This document shows positions 1 through 9,617 of a stretch of 64,000 nt of DNA, in pieces. This DNA comes from Clostridia bacterium (GTDB taxonomy: Bacteria; Bacillota; Peptococcia; DRI-13; SM3-B62), in contig JAHDSQ010000018.1 in the NCBI GenBank assembly GCA_018432615.1, positions 1 through 64,000 on the forward strand, read 5' to 3'. Position 1 is the first letter of the stretch; the number at the start of each line of letters is the position of its first letter. Under the pieces are notes generated by a model. That model did no database searches, was not told the origin of the DNA, and saw nothing but the letters and a program-made list of their open reading frames with translations. Made by a program: the position numbers and the translations under genes.

Positions 1-126
1 CTAAACATCTGCTGACACCCCGTATATTCAATTTATCTCTTTATATCTTTTACTTGCTTCTTGTTATTTAATAATTCGGCATAAAGAAGCAAATCTCCTC
101 CTGAAAATGAGGATTTATAGGGGTTT

Positions 127-172
127 TTGCAGTGGAATCATGATATAAATATGTAAAAAAGGGGGAGCGGCG
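127..172 (+). promoter_or_regulatory. Leader and possible extended -10 promoter of the surface protein gene
   Basis: TATAAA at 144-149 is preceded by TG one base upstream, which makes an extended -10. No good -35 lies at the right distance. A GGGGGAG ribosome site sits just before the ATG at 173. The upstream 1-126 bases hold an imperfect stem (about 91-116, AAATC/GATTT ends) followed by GGGGTTTTT, which may be the terminator of a gene outside the window. Nothing else is recognisable there. Confidence 0.35.
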
Positions 173-2215
173 ATGCGAAAGATGCTACACTTTACAGTCG
201 CCTGGGCCTTGTTGTTTGTTATGCTGTTTGCAATGCCGGGCGCGGCCGAAGGGATTGTTTCTAACCTGGAGGTTTTTTTGCAGGATAATGTTGTTGGCAG
301 AAATGTTGTATATTTGGTGAGTTTCACTTCAAATACCGTTTTGTACGGAGGAATGGATTCGGTTAAGGTGGTTTTTCCCGATGAGGTTCAAATAGACGAA
401 CGAATCAGAAAGGAAAATGTATCAATCAATAACCTTGACGTTCCGGGTATTGATTACAGTGATAATGTCCTATCTGTCCTGATTCCCGAGAGGATAAACA
501 TCGCTTCCGGGGAGAAGGTGGAACTTCGTATTGCCAGCGGGGTAATAAAAAATCCGCGGGAGGCAGGTACATATCAGCTTTCTGCGTATACCAGCAAAGA
601 TACGGCGGAGACATTTTCACGGGCCTTTGAAATCACTGATTATGAATATGCAAACGGTGTAAGCAAGCCCCAGGTTAAGCTTTTTGGGGGTGTGGACAAC
701 ATCCATGAGTATCAGATTAAGTTCAAAACCTCCGTTAACGGATATTTACCGGGGGGTACGGGTAGAATAACGCTGGTGTTCCCCACTGTTACGGAAATTC
801 CCTCATATATAAACGGCAGATATATTAAAGTGAATCAGGTGGACCTGGCGGGGCAGACGATTGCAGTCAACGGCAGGAATGTAAGTTTTTACCTTCCAGC
901 GGGCTTAAGTATTGCCGCAGGAGGAAATGTGGAAATAGTGATATCTGCCGAGGCTGAAATCAAGAATCAGTACACTTCAACTTATAATACTTTGAAGGTT
1001 TATACTTCTACGGAGACGCGGGAGATAACATCCTTCCCCTATGAATACACCGGGTCATCTTCTACGACCACGGGAGGAGCGGAGGCTACTACCAATAATG
1101 TTGTAGTTGTAACGAGCCCCAACGGAAGCGGAGAAATGGCATCGTATCGGATTAAAATTGGGTCTCAGGCTCTTTTCTCTTTGGGTCGTGAAGGCGACGG
1201 CTTCGTCTTGACCTTGCCGAAAAAAACCGGGATTCCCGCAACGATTAATCCCCGGCATATCAAGGTCAACGGGCAGGAAGCCTCAGGGGTGCTCTGTAAT
1301 GAGGATAAGGGTCAAATTATTTTCACCCTGCCTAACGAAATAAGTTTTAATCAGCAGCTTGAAATATATATTGACAAAGAAGCGGGTTTGGTGAACCCGC
1401 CCTCGGCTCAATATAAACTAAGTATTAATTCACTGATGCAGTCCGGTACTGTTCTTTCGGAGTTCTATATCATCTGGGAGGAAAGCACGGAGGATTCCTG
1501 GGAGGACCCAACGGAAACAACAACCGGTGAAGAAACTCCGACGGGTACCGGCAGTGACACTGGCGGCAGCAGTCAAGACTCGGTTGTATTGTGGATCGAC
1601 AATGATGTGGCTACAGTTGGCCAAACGACTTATATGATGGATGCCAAGCCGCAAATCAAGAACAATGTGACCATAGTACCGGTAAGGTTTCTCTCCAATG
1701 CCCTGGGGGCTGAGGTAGAGTATGACAGTAATGCTAATTGCGTCAACATCAATCTTGACGGCAAGGAAATGACGTTATGGATTGATTCCATCTTGGCCAG
1801 AGTGGAAGGAGAGTACACCACCTTGTCTTTGCCGGCTTCCCTTATCAACAACAGGTTGATGGTCCCCATAAGGTTTATAAGTGAAAACTTTGGGGCTCAT
1901 GTGCAGTGGAACGCAGAAAGCCGGAGTATCACTATTTCCCCGGACGGGGTGCCGGCAGGTACTTCAGGAGGTACGGTGCCGGAAACTACCGCTCCCGAGA
2001 ATCAATATCCCATAGGTTACAAGGCCTATATAAAATCCGGCAACAGCTATTCCAATCTCAGGCAGGGGCCGGGGACCGGATATGATATTGCCGGAAGAGT
2101 TTTGCCGGGAGAAGTAATGACGATCAAGCTTGTTGACGGCGACTGGTACAAGGTTAGCTTGAGCACAGGCCAGGAGGCTTGGATTGCTTCCTGGATGGTC
2201 AATATCAACGGTTAA
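173..2215 (+). CDS. Secreted copper-amine-oxidase-N (stalk) and SH3 domain protein
   Basis: The 680-residue protein starts with a clear Sec signal peptide (about residues 1-25, MRKM then a hydrophobic core, ending near AAEG). A long beta-rich region with repeated similar segments (about 30-440) is followed by a Thr/Gly/Ser-rich linker. Then comes a copper amine oxidase N-terminal-like (stalk) domain, about 470-590, with the repeated VPVRF/VPIRF motif. An SH3b domain closes the protein (about 611-680, NLRQGPGTGYD and W-x-K-V). Despite its name the stalk domain is non-catalytic and occurs in cell-surface proteins of Clostridia; SH3b domains usually bind wall peptides. I infer an extracellular wall-associated protein of unknown substrate. 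It stands alone, convergent with carB, with only 9 bases between the stop codons. No enzyme active site is visible. Confidence 0.8.
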   Translation: MRKMLHFTVAWALLFVMLFAMPGAAEGIVSNLEVFLQDNVVGRNVVYLVSFTSNTVLYGGMDSVKVVFPDEVQIDERIRKENVSINNLDVPGIDYSDNVLSVLIPERINIASGEKVELRIASGVIKNPREAGTYQLSAYTSKDTAETFSRAFEITDYEYANGVSKPQVKLFGGVDNIHEYQIKFKTSVNGYLPGGTGRITLVFPTVTEIPSYINGRYIKVNQVDLAGQTIAVNGRNVSFYLPAGLSIAAGGNVEIVISAEAEIKNQYTSTYNTLKVYTSTETREITSFPYEYTGSSSTTTGGAEATTNNVVVVTSPNGSGEMASYRIKIGSQALFSLGREGDGFVLTLPKKTGIPATINPRHIKVNGQEASGVLCNEDKGQIIFTLPNEISFNQQLEIYIDKEAGLVNPPSAQYKLSINSLMQSGTVLSEFYIIWEESTEDSWEDPTETTTGEETPTGTGSDTGGSSQDSVVLWIDNDVATVGQTTYMMDAKPQIKNNVTIVPVRFLSNALGAEVEYDSNANCVNINLDGKEMTLWIDSILARVEGEYTTLSLPASLINNRLMVPIRFISENFGAHVQWNAESRSITISPDGVPAGTSGGTVPETTAPENQYPIGYKAYIKSGNSYSNLRQGPGTGYDIAGRVLPGEVMTIKLVDGDWYKVSLSTGQEAWIASWMVNING

Positions 2216-2224
2216 TGGCTAGTA

Positions 2225-5200
2225 CTATTTAATTTCCCGGTGATAGCTTTGCAGGGATTTTACAGTGTCATGATCGGGGGCATCGCGGTAAGCCGCGATG
2301 CCTTTTGCGCTCGCATGGGCAGCGGCGACGGTGGTGATATAGGGAGTTTTATATTTGATTGCCGCCTTGCGGATGTAGGAGTCGTCATTTTGACTGCGTT
2401 TGCCGGCGGGAGTGTTGATGACCAGTTGTATTTCATTATTCATGATGCCGTCGGCAATATTGGGACGGCCCTCATGCAGCTTTTTAATTCTCTCGCAGTG
2501 GATACCGTGTTCGACGAGAAAGCGATGGGTGCCTTCGGTGGCTTTGATTTTAAAGCCCAGTTCCATAAACTGTTTCCCTATTTCCAACAAGGCCGGTTTA
2601 TCCTTATCGGCGATGCTGATCAGGACCGTACCTTCTATCGGCAGGGGTACCTGAGTAGCCTCCTGGGCTTTGAAGAAGGCTAAGCCGAAGGAATCTGACA
2701 TGCCCAATACTTCACCGGTAGAGCGCATTTCCGGCCCTAAAAGTGGGTCGACCTCCTGGAACATATTAAAGGGGAAAACGGCTTCTTTGACACCGAAATG
2801 AGGAATGTTTCCGGGCAGAAAACCGGCTATATCCGGATGTTTGCCGGTCAAATCGGCCATCATGACTTCAGTGGCGATGCGGGCCATCGAGATATTGCAG
2901 ACCTTTGAGACCAAAGGGACGGTACGGGAAGCACGAGGATTAGCCTCCAGTACGTAAACCCGGTCTTCGGCAATGGCGTATTGCATGTTCATCAGTCCCG
3001 AGACGTTCAGTTCCCGGGCAATGTCTTTGGTGTATTCGCAAATCGTTTGCAGGTGTTTTTCCGGGATGCTGATGGAGGGGATAACGCAAGCCGAATCGCC
3101 GGAGTGGGTTCCGGCCAATTCAATGTGTTCCATAACTGCCGGTACATAGGCGTTTGTACCGTCGGCTATCGCGTCCGCTTCTGCCTCAATGGCATTATCC
3201 AGGAATTTGTCGATCAATATCGGCCTTTCCGGAGTGACACCTACGGCAGCTTGAATGTAACTGTATAGCATTTCCTCATCATGAACCACTTCCATACCGC
3301 GTCCGCCGAGGACGTAGGAAGGCCTGACCATTACCGGATAGCCGATACGGTCGGCAATTTTTTGGGCGTCGGCAAAGTTAGAGGCCATATCGGAAGCGGG
3401 CATGGGGATATTGAGTTGTTCCATGATATGCCTGAACCTGTCGCGGTCTTCGGCCAGGTCGATAGTTTCAGGGGAGGTGCCGAGGATATTGACACCGGCA
3501 TCCTTTAACTCTCTGGCAATGTTCAAAGGGGTTTGACCACCGAATTGGACGATAACACCCAGAGGTTGTTCTTTTTTATAGATGCTGAGGACGTCTTCTG
3601 TTGTTAGGGGTTCAAAATATAGTTTATCGGAGGTATCGTAATCGGTGGAAACTGTCTCCGGGTTGCAGTTGACAATGATGGTTTCAAATCCCAAATCGCG
3701 CAGGGCAAAGGCTGCGTGAACGCAGCAGTAGTCAAATTCGATTCCCTGCCCGATGCGGTTGGGTCCACCGCCTAAGATCATCACCTTTTTATTGGCGCTG
3801 ACGGGCGTAGAGTCTTTAGCGTTATAAGTTGAAAAGTAGTAGGCCGCATTTTCTACGCCGCTTACGGGTACCGCCTCCCAGCCCTGGACAATACCCAGTT
3901 TGATGCGACGTTCTCTTATCTCTTCTTCCCGGACACCCAAAAGTTCGGCCAGATAACGGTCGGAAAAACCATCTTGTTTCGCCCGGGCGAGTAAACCGTC
4001 GGACAGACCGCTTTGCTTGTATGAGATAATTTCTTCCTCCGACATTACTAATTCTTTCATTTGCCGGATAAACCATGGTTTGATATGGGTGAGCTGATGA
4101 AGCTTATCGATATCCGCACCCTTGCGAAGTGCCTCGTACATGATGAATTGCCGCTCACTGGAAGGTTCGCTCAGCATAGCTAGCAGTTCATCCAATGTGC
4201 GTTCGTTGAAGTCCTTGGCGAAACCAAGTCCATAGCGCCCAATTTCCAAGGAACGAATGGCTTTTTGCAAGGCCTCTTTATAGTTTTTGCCGATGCTCAT
4301 CACTTCACCGACGGCCTTCATTTGTGTGCCTAGTTTGTCTTGAGCTCCTTTGAATTTTTCAAAGGCCCAGCGGGCGAATTTAACTACCACGTAATCGCCG
4401 GAGGGCACGTATTTATCCAGAGTTCCTTCCTTCCAATAGGGAATTTCATCAAGGGTTAAGCCTGTCGCCAGCAGTGTTGAAATCATAGCAATCGGAAAAC
4501 CGGTAGCCTTGGAGGCGAGGGCGGAGGAGCGGGAAGTCCTGGGATTAATTTCTATAACAACGATACGATCTGTTTTGGGGTCGTGAGCGAATTGGACGTT
4601 GGTACCACCGATGACTTCGATGGCCTCGACAATGTCATAGGCCTGTTTTTGCAGCCTTTGCTGCAACTCGGGTTTAATGGTCAGCATGGGGGCGGAGCAA
4701 AAGGAGTCACCGGTATGTACTCCCATAGCATCAATGTTTTCAATAAAGCACACCGTAATCATTTGGTTTTTGCTATCACGGACGACTTCAAGCTCTAATT
4801 CCTCCCAGCCGAGCACCGATTCCTCGACTAAAACCTGTCCAACAAGGCTGGCGGCAATCCCTCGGTTGGCCACGGTCCTTAGCTCTTCTATGTTATATAC
4901 CAGGCCGCCTCCCGTGCCGCCCATGGTATAGGCGGGACGAATCACGACGGGCAGTCCGAGCTCCAGGGCGATTTCTTCGGCCTCTTCTACGCTGTAAGCT
5001 GGTTTGCTCCGCGGCATATCGATTCCTAGTTTGTTCATAGTTTCTTTAAAGGAGATGCGGTCTTCACCGCGTTCAATAGCGTCGACCTGTACTCCGATGA
5101 CTTCTACCTTGTATTTTTCCAAAACGCCCTTTTTAGCCAATTCCGAGCAAAGGTTCAGCCCGGACTGTCCACCTAGGTTAGGCAGCAAGGCGTCGGGCCG

Positions 5201-5443
5201 TTCTTTGGCAATAATGTCGGTAATTCTTTTGACGTTTAAGGGTTCAATGTACGTCACATCCGCTATTTCCGGATCAGTCATGATGGTGGCCGGGTTCGAG
5301 TTTACCAGCACAATTTTATAACCCAGTTTACGTAAGGCTTTGCAGGCTTGTGTCCCGGAATAGTCGAATTCGCAAGCTTGCCCTATCACAATCGGGCCTG
5401 AACCGATTATCATGATTTTTTCAATGTCTGTTCGTTTTGGCAT
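2225..5443 (-). CDS. carB: Carbamoyl-phosphate synthase large subunit
   Basis: This makes carbamoyl phosphate from bicarbonate, ATP and ammonia passed from the small subunit, for pyrimidine and arginine synthesis in the cytosol. The two homologous ATP-grasp halves are plain: FDYSGTQACKALRKLGY near the N-terminus is repeated as FDYCCVHAAFALRDLGF near residue 570. Both halves keep the NSNPATIMTD / NCNPETVSTD nucleotide-site motifs. The last ~140 residues form the MGS-like allosteric domain. The length of 1072 residues is normal. I start at the ATG at 5443 (MPKRTDIEK) because GAGGTG lies 7 bases upstream; the frame extends to 5473 but with no ribosome site. No carA or pyr gene is adjacent, so the small subunit must be elsewhere. 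No PyrR-type attenuator is visible in the short leader. Confidence 0.97.
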   Translation of the reverse strand: MPKRTDIEKIMIIGSGPIVIGQACEFDYSGTQACKALRKLGYKIVLVNSNPATIMTDPEIADVTYIEPLNVKRITDIIAKERPDALLPNLGGQSGLNLCSELAKKGVLEKYKVEVIGVQVDAIERGEDRISFKETMNKLGIDMPRSKPAYSVEEAEEIALELGLPVVIRPAYTMGGTGGGLVYNIEELRTVANRGIAASLVGQVLVEESVLGWEELELEVVRDSKNQMITVCFIENIDAMGVHTGDSFCSAPMLTIKPELQQRLQKQAYDIVEAIEVIGGTNVQFAHDPKTDRIVVIEINPRTSRSSALASKATGFPIAMISTLLATGLTLDEIPYWKEGTLDKYVPSGDYVVVKFARWAFEKFKGAQDKLGTQMKAVGEVMSIGKNYKEALQKAIRSLEIGRYGLGFAKDFNERTLDELLAMLSEPSSERQFIMYEALRKGADIDKLHQLTHIKPWFIRQMKELVMSEEEIISYKQSGLSDGLLARAKQDGFSDRYLAELLGVREEEIRERRIKLGIVQGWEAVPVSGVENAAYYFSTYNAKDSTPVSANKKVMILGGGPNRIGQGIEFDYCCVHAAFALRDLGFETIIVNCNPETVSTDYDTSDKLYFEPLTTEDVLSIYKKEQPLGVIVQFGGQTPLNIARELKDAGVNILGTSPETIDLAEDRDRFRHIMEQLNIPMPASDMASNFADAQKIADRIGYPVMVRPSYVLGGRGMEVVHDEEMLYSYIQAAVGVTPERPILIDKFLDNAIEAEADAIADGTNAYVPAVMEHIELAGTHSGDSACVIPSISIPEKHLQTICEYTKDIARELNVSGLMNMQYAIAEDRVYVLEANPRASRTVPLVSKVCNISMARIATEVMMADLTGKHPDIAGFLPGNIPHFGVKEAVFPFNMFQEVDPLLGPEMRSTGEVLGMSDSFGLAFFKAQEATQVPLPIEGTVLISIADKDKPALLEIGKQFMELGFKIKATEGTHRFLVEHGIHCERIKKLHEGRPNIADGIMNNEIQLVINTPAGKRSQNDDSYIRKAAIKYKTPYITTVAAAHASAKGIAAYRDAPDHDTVKSLQSYHREIK

Positions 5444-5480
5444 GATTACAACACCTCGTTTTTCAGTTTCCATCTGTTAC

Positions 5481-5508
5481 ATTATATATTAGATTAAGCA
5501 TTATTCAA
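5481..5508 (-). promoter_or_regulatory. Predicted SigA promoter of carB
   Basis: Read on the minus strand: TTGAAT (5508-5503), a 16-base spacer, then TATAAT (5486-5481). Transcription would start near 5474 and leave a leader of about 30 bases, too short for an RNA-based attenuator. Confidence 0.6.
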
Positions 5509-5658
5509 AAAAAGATTTCAGGAAGTTGAAAAAAATTTTTTAAGATAGTTTTTCAGGATGAGGGAGAAGTAAAAAAATGTCGAAACAAAAAGGAAAAGAA
5601 AAAAGCATCGCGAATTGTTTACCAATGCCAAGCTTATCTTGTGGTGGGGTGATTGTCG

Positions 5659-6504
5659 ATGACAGAGCAAATCATAAATGACAAATATACCGTAATAAAG
5701 ACTGTTTTCACCGAACCGCACCAGTCGGTCCATATCGTAAAAAATGTCTTTGCCGATAACGAAGAGCTTTTGATCCTCAACAGTATTATCGATACGAGGA
5801 TTATTCCCCGGCTGGTTAATGTTTTTTTGGAAAACTATAAAGACTTACAGGATAGCTTTGTCGAGTTCTTTTATACCGCAGAGGTTTTTTATGTAGTGTC
5901 TAAGCTGTTTCCCGGTCAATCTCTTTATGAACTCTTATCTCAGGAGGAGCTCGCGGAGAATGAAAAAAAGGATATAGCATACGGATTTCTGATACTCGCT
6001 AGGGAAAACAGCAAGCTTCCTCTGCTTTTGCAGCAGTGCTTGTGTAATTACGGGAACATTACGGTAGAGGAGAAAAAGAAAGTTAGGCAGAATCACTTTT
6101 ACAGCTTCACGGAAGAAGATTTCTCCGTTGAAAACGAGGATATGATAAAGAAAATAGGGGAAATCCTGCTGGCGATTTTTACAAACTCTATGTATGCCGA
6201 AGAAGGGGCGGTGGAAAAACTCCCACCTAGGGTACGTCGGGTTATTGAGGGCTGTTTGAATAAGGAGTATACCTCGGCTGAACAAGTCTATCGCGATTAT
6301 GCCATCGGAGTAATGCGTAAGCTCGATGAAAACGAGCATAAGAAGCTGTTGACAGATGAAAACAACATGTATTTGGCAAGAAGCCTTCGGTATAGGAGAA
6401 AAAAACATTATAAGGCGAGTCGGGTGATGGGCAAAGCTGCAGTAGTTTTGCTACTTGCCGCTTTGATGGTACTGGGTTTTAAGCTGCAGTCTTTGTTGTT
6501 TTGA
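5659..6504 (+). CDS. Membrane-anchored protein-kinase-like (pseudokinase) protein
   Basis: No named family is recognised with certainty. The start INDKYTVIKTVF followed by VHIVKN looks like the first strands of a Ser/Thr kinase N-lobe. The segment PPRVRRVIEGCLNKEYTSAEQVYRDY (split here as two neighbouring motifs) resembles the end of a kinase C-lobe. The catalytic HRD and DFG motifs and an obvious VAIK lysine are absent. A basic stretch (RYRRKKHYKASR) precedes one C-terminal membrane helix of about 20 residues, so the protein is probably tail-anchored with the fold in the cytosol. The ATG at 5659 is preferred over an in-frame TTG at 5653 because GGGGTGAT is correctly spaced from the ATG. It sits between divergent carB and the corrinoid activator gene, 39 bases before the latter, so the two may be co-transcribed. 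Confidence 0.55.
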   Translation: MTEQIINDKYTVIKTVFTEPHQSVHIVKNVFADNEELLILNSIIDTRIIPRLVNVFLENYKDLQDSFVEFFYTAEVFYVVSKLFPGQSLYELLSQEELAENEKKDIAYGFLILARENSKLPLLLQQCLCNYGNITVEEKKKVRQNHFYSFTEEDFSVENEDMIKKIGEILLAIFTNSMYAEEGAVEKLPPRVRRVIEGCLNKEYTSAEQVYRDYAIGVMRKLDENEHKKLLTDENNMYLARSLRYRRKKHYKASRVMGKAAVVLLLAALMVLGFKLQSLLF

Positions 6505-6543
6505 TATAATTTAACAGAACAAAGAACAAAAAGGGGATATTTT

Positions 6544-9057
6544 ATGCTTTTTGAAACGAAGGTAGACATTGATAAGAAAGCAGTCTATAGATATTTAGGC
6601 TTCAAAGAGGGGACTCAAGTATCGGCAAGGATCGTTGATGAGGTGGAAAGAGCCGTTGACGAAGCCAAGGAACTTGTTAATCCGGCCGTGTTCTATCAGG
6701 AGTTTCCCTGCGGACTTGACAAGGAGAACAAGCGGGTGATGCTTCCCAACGGGCAGTATTTTACCGGCAGCTACCCTTTCACTCATTTGGCAGGTAGCCG
6801 CTTTCTAGTTGTGGCTGTTTCGACCTTAGGCTTTGGATTTGAAAAGATCAGGAATGCTGCGGGTATGCAAGGTTCGATGACGGCTCTGGTTTACGATGCG
6901 GTCGGCAATGCAGCTCTGATGGAACTGAACCACAGATTTTGGTTGTTTTTGGCCGAGGATTGCCGGAAAAAAGGTTTGGGACTGAGTCGCCAGGTTTCAC
7001 CCGGAGATAACGATTGGCCTCTGGAGGAACAAGAGGTGGTATTCGGTCTTCTGCAGGAAGTTGTTGTTGGGGTGGAACTGAGCGATTCCTTCATTATGGC
7101 ACCGTTTAAGTCACATTCTCTGGTTTACGGAATAAAGGATTCCCCGGATATTTCACAGGAGGGGCATGACTGCAGTGAGTGTAATCTGCACGATTGTATG
7201 TTTCGACGGGAAGCGGTTGCCAAATCTCCTGATAATCCGGATAAAAAATACGAGGTCGTAATTATCAAGGGGAAGAAGGAGAAAAAGGTCGAAGCCCCGG
7301 AAGGGGAAAATCTCTTTGACCTGTTGTTTGCAAACGGTCTTTCTCCGTCGAACTCTTGCGGCGGGAACCATACCTGCGGTGAGTGTCAAGTGGAGGTTCA
7401 GACTGAAAAAGAGATTGCCATAAGCGAAGAAGAAGCCAAGCTTTTGCGGGCTAAAGGAGCTAAGTCCGGTAGCAGGTTGGCTTGTTATATCCGTGTCGAC
7501 CGGAATATGAAGGTCGTTGTGCCGGAAAAAGAGGTTGCCGCCCAGGTTTTTGTTGAAGGCACTATGCCCGATATCAAGCTGCAGCCGCGTGTTGAAAGAA
7601 GGGAAATAAAGCTTTCCCGATTTGAGGAAGACGAGGATAGAGACAACCTGACCAGGTTTTTCAAAGGGAACAAAGAACTTGCCGAAGGAAAGGTCTCATA
7701 TCAGGTCCTGCAGAAATTGCCGGGCCTTTTACAGGAGGAAGCGGATAAGCTGGATGTTGTCTGCTGCGAAAAAGAGATAATTGATGTTAACAGGACAGGC
7801 GGAGAAAAAGGAATACACGGATTAGCTGTTGATATGGGTACGACCACACTTGCGATCTATCTGCTTGATTTAACGACAGGTGCTGTGATAGATGTTGCCT
7901 CATCGCTGAATCCCCAAAAGGACTTGGGAGCGGATGTTATCAGCAGGATCCAGCATACTGTTCTCAAGGAAAGCGGATTAAAAGAATTGCAGACCCTGGT
8001 TATTAATGAATTAAGCCGTGTTATCCAGGGGTTATGTCGTCAAAACGGCCTCAGGCGGGAAGAAATATATGAAATTATATTTGTCGGCAACACTACTATG
8101 CTGCACCTTTTGTTAGGGGTTTCATGCGCCGGCCTGGCTTCGTCGCCCTTTATTCCGGCCTTTTTATCCGGTATCAGGCTCAAAGCCCGGGACTTGGGAC
8201 TTAAAATTAATGCCGAAGCCTATGTCCAAACATTACCCGGTGCTTCGGCTTATGTGGGAGCCGACACAATGGCTGCCCTTTTGGCAGTGGGAATGCATAA
8301 GGCCGCAGGGATAAACCTGTTGGTGGACATAGGTACCAACGGGGAGATTGTCCTTGGGGGCAAAAAGGACCTATATTGCTGTTCTACCGCGGCCGGTCCA
8401 GCCTTTGAGGGAGGTAAGATTACCTTTGGGGTCGGAGGGATAAAGGGCGCCATCGACCACGTTGATTTCAATCGAAAAGAGCCGTATACCACGATTGGGG
8501 GTACGGCTCCGGTGGGAATCTGTGGGTCGGGCTTACTGGATCTTGTTGCGGAGTTGTTGAAATATGGAGTTATTGACAAAACGGGTAGGATGCAAAAAGC
8601 AGAGGCGGCTGTAGTGCAGGTGTCGGAGGGATTAAGCGGCAGGCTCGTTTCTTCCGAAGAGAAACCCGCCTTTGTACTTGACGAGAATTCGGGAATACTT
8701 TTGACCCAGGGTGATGTGAGAGAGTTTCAACTGGCAAAAGCCGCTATTTATGCTGGGATTGAGGTGTTGGCGGATAAAATGGGTGTCGGGTATAATGAGA
8801 TAGACAAGGTTTATCTTGCAGGCGGTTTCGGCAATTATTTGGATTTGGAAAGCGCTTTTACTGTGAAGCTTCTGCCGCATGGGTTGAGGAACAAGGTGGT
8901 CCCCGTCGGTAATGCTGCCGGTACGGGGGCAAAAATGGCCCTATTATCGGCTCCTTTCCTGCAGGAGGCGGATGGGGTTGGCTTAAGAATGAAGCATGTG
9001 GAGCTTTCCACTTCCGAGGTGTTTCAGGAGAGGTTTATTAAGGCCATCAATTTTTGA
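6544..9057 (+). CDS. Corrinoid-protein reductive activator: MetH-activation-like + 2Fe-2S + ASKHA (DUF4445)
   Basis: This 837-residue protein has three parts. Residues about 1-225 resemble the vitamin B12-dependent methionine synthase activation domain (SPGDNDWPLEEQ segment). They end in a cysteine patch (Cys210, Cys213, Cys218) that could hold metal. Residues about 235-325 form a plant-type 2Fe-2S ferredoxin: Cys272, Cys278, Cys281 and Cys314 in the C-x5-C-x2-C pattern plus a distal Cys. Residues about 424-837 form the ASKHA ATPase of RamA/RACE proteins (GLAVDMGTTTLAIYLLDL, DIGTNGEI, AGGFGNYLDLE). Known relatives use ATP and low-potential electrons to reduce inactive cob(II)alamin to cob(I)alamin. 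The fused N-domain suggests methionine synthase or a related corrinoid protein as client (inference). The fusion of two activation modules is unusual. mobB follows after 40 bases. Confidence 0.85.
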   Translation: MLFETKVDIDKKAVYRYLGFKEGTQVSARIVDEVERAVDEAKELVNPAVFYQEFPCGLDKENKRVMLPNGQYFTGSYPFTHLAGSRFLVVAVSTLGFGFEKIRNAAGMQGSMTALVYDAVGNAALMELNHRFWLFLAEDCRKKGLGLSRQVSPGDNDWPLEEQEVVFGLLQEVVVGVELSDSFIMAPFKSHSLVYGIKDSPDISQEGHDCSECNLHDCMFRREAVAKSPDNPDKKYEVVIIKGKKEKKVEAPEGENLFDLLFANGLSPSNSCGGNHTCGECQVEVQTEKEIAISEEEAKLLRAKGAKSGSRLACYIRVDRNMKVVVPEKEVAAQVFVEGTMPDIKLQPRVERREIKLSRFEEDEDRDNLTRFFKGNKELAEGKVSYQVLQKLPGLLQEEADKLDVVCCEKEIIDVNRTGGEKGIHGLAVDMGTTTLAIYLLDLTTGAVIDVASSLNPQKDLGADVISRIQHTVLKESGLKELQTLVINELSRVIQGLCRQNGLRREEIYEIIFVGNTTMLHLLLGVSCAGLASSPFIPAFLSGIRLKARDLGLKINAEAYVQTLPGASAYVGADTMAALLAVGMHKAAGINLLVDIGTNGEIVLGGKKDLYCCSTAAGPAFEGGKITFGVGGIKGAIDHVDFNRKEPYTTIGGTAPVGICGSGLLDLVAELLKYGVIDKTGRMQKAEAAVVQVSEGLSGRLVSSEEKPAFVLDENSGILLTQGDVREFQLAKAAIYAGIEVLADKMGVGYNEIDKVYLAGGFGNYLDLESAFTVKLLPHGLRNKVVPVGNAAGTGAKMALLSAPFLQEADGVGLRMKHVELSTSEVFQERFIKAINF

Positions 9058-9097
9058 TTTCTAGATAAGGAAAATATCTTTACAGGAGGTCGTGGTG

Positions 9098-9610
9098 ATG
9101 TTTCAAAAGGAAATACCGGTTATCTCCGTTGTGGCCGGTCCTGGTGCCGGAAAAACGACTCTGCTGGAAAAGGTCATTCGGGAACTGAAGAGACGTGGTT
9201 TAAAGATAGCGTTTGTTAAGCGTGACCCTCATGATTCTGAAATAAATCCTCCGGTCAGGGATGCCTGGCTACATGCTTATGAAGAAGCCGATATGGTGGC
9301 GATTTCCGCTCCCGGGGAATATGCGGTAATTGAGAAGCGAGAGCGCGAACTGACCTTGGAAGAGATTTGTGCGCGAATTTCCGGAGTTGATGTCATTCTT
9401 ACCGAGGGCTACAAAACGGAAAAAAAGCCTAAGATAGAGGTGTTTCATTCCGGGGCCGATCAGGAGCAACTCCTCTGCAAACCATATGAGTTGATAGCTT
9501 TGGCCAGTGACATTCCTTGGGATATAGGGGTTCCTTGTTATCATCATGACGATTACAAGGGAGTAGCCAATGAGATAGAGCAATATGTCGGGGCTTACGG
9601 TCAGGGCTGA
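9098..9610 (+). CDS. mobB: Molybdopterin-guanine dinucleotide biosynthesis protein B
   Basis: MobB is a GTP-binding P-loop protein that assists MobA in attaching GMP to molybdopterin. The Walker A motif AGPGAGKTT lies near residue 12 of the 170-residue protein. VDVILTEGYK is the family's typical Walker B-like segment, and a C-terminal HHDDY region is also present. I start at the ATG at 9098 because AGGAGGT ends 7 bases before it; two in-frame GTG codons at 9092 and 9095 are too close to the ribosome site. It is the last gene of the rightward group starting at 6544 and is convergent with proA. With modE-like and xdhC/yqeB genes nearby, it points to use of molybdenum hydroxylases. Confidence 0.85.
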   Translation: MFQKEIPVISVVAGPGAGKTTLLEKVIRELKRRGLKIAFVKRDPHDSEINPPVRDAWLHAYEEADMVAISAPGEYAVIEKRERELTLEEICARISGVDVILTEGYKTEKKPKIEVFHSGADQEQLLCKPYELIALASDIPWDIGVPCYHHDDYKGVANEIEQYVGAYGQG

Positions 9611-9617
9611 TATAAAA

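Noticed and set aside
2240-2683. 147-residue ORF on the plus strand
   Set aside because: Antisense to the end of carB; no protein-like motifs.
5444-5480. Pyrimidine attenuator before carB
   Set aside because: The predicted leader is about 30 bases and contains no PyrR-type anti-antiterminator.
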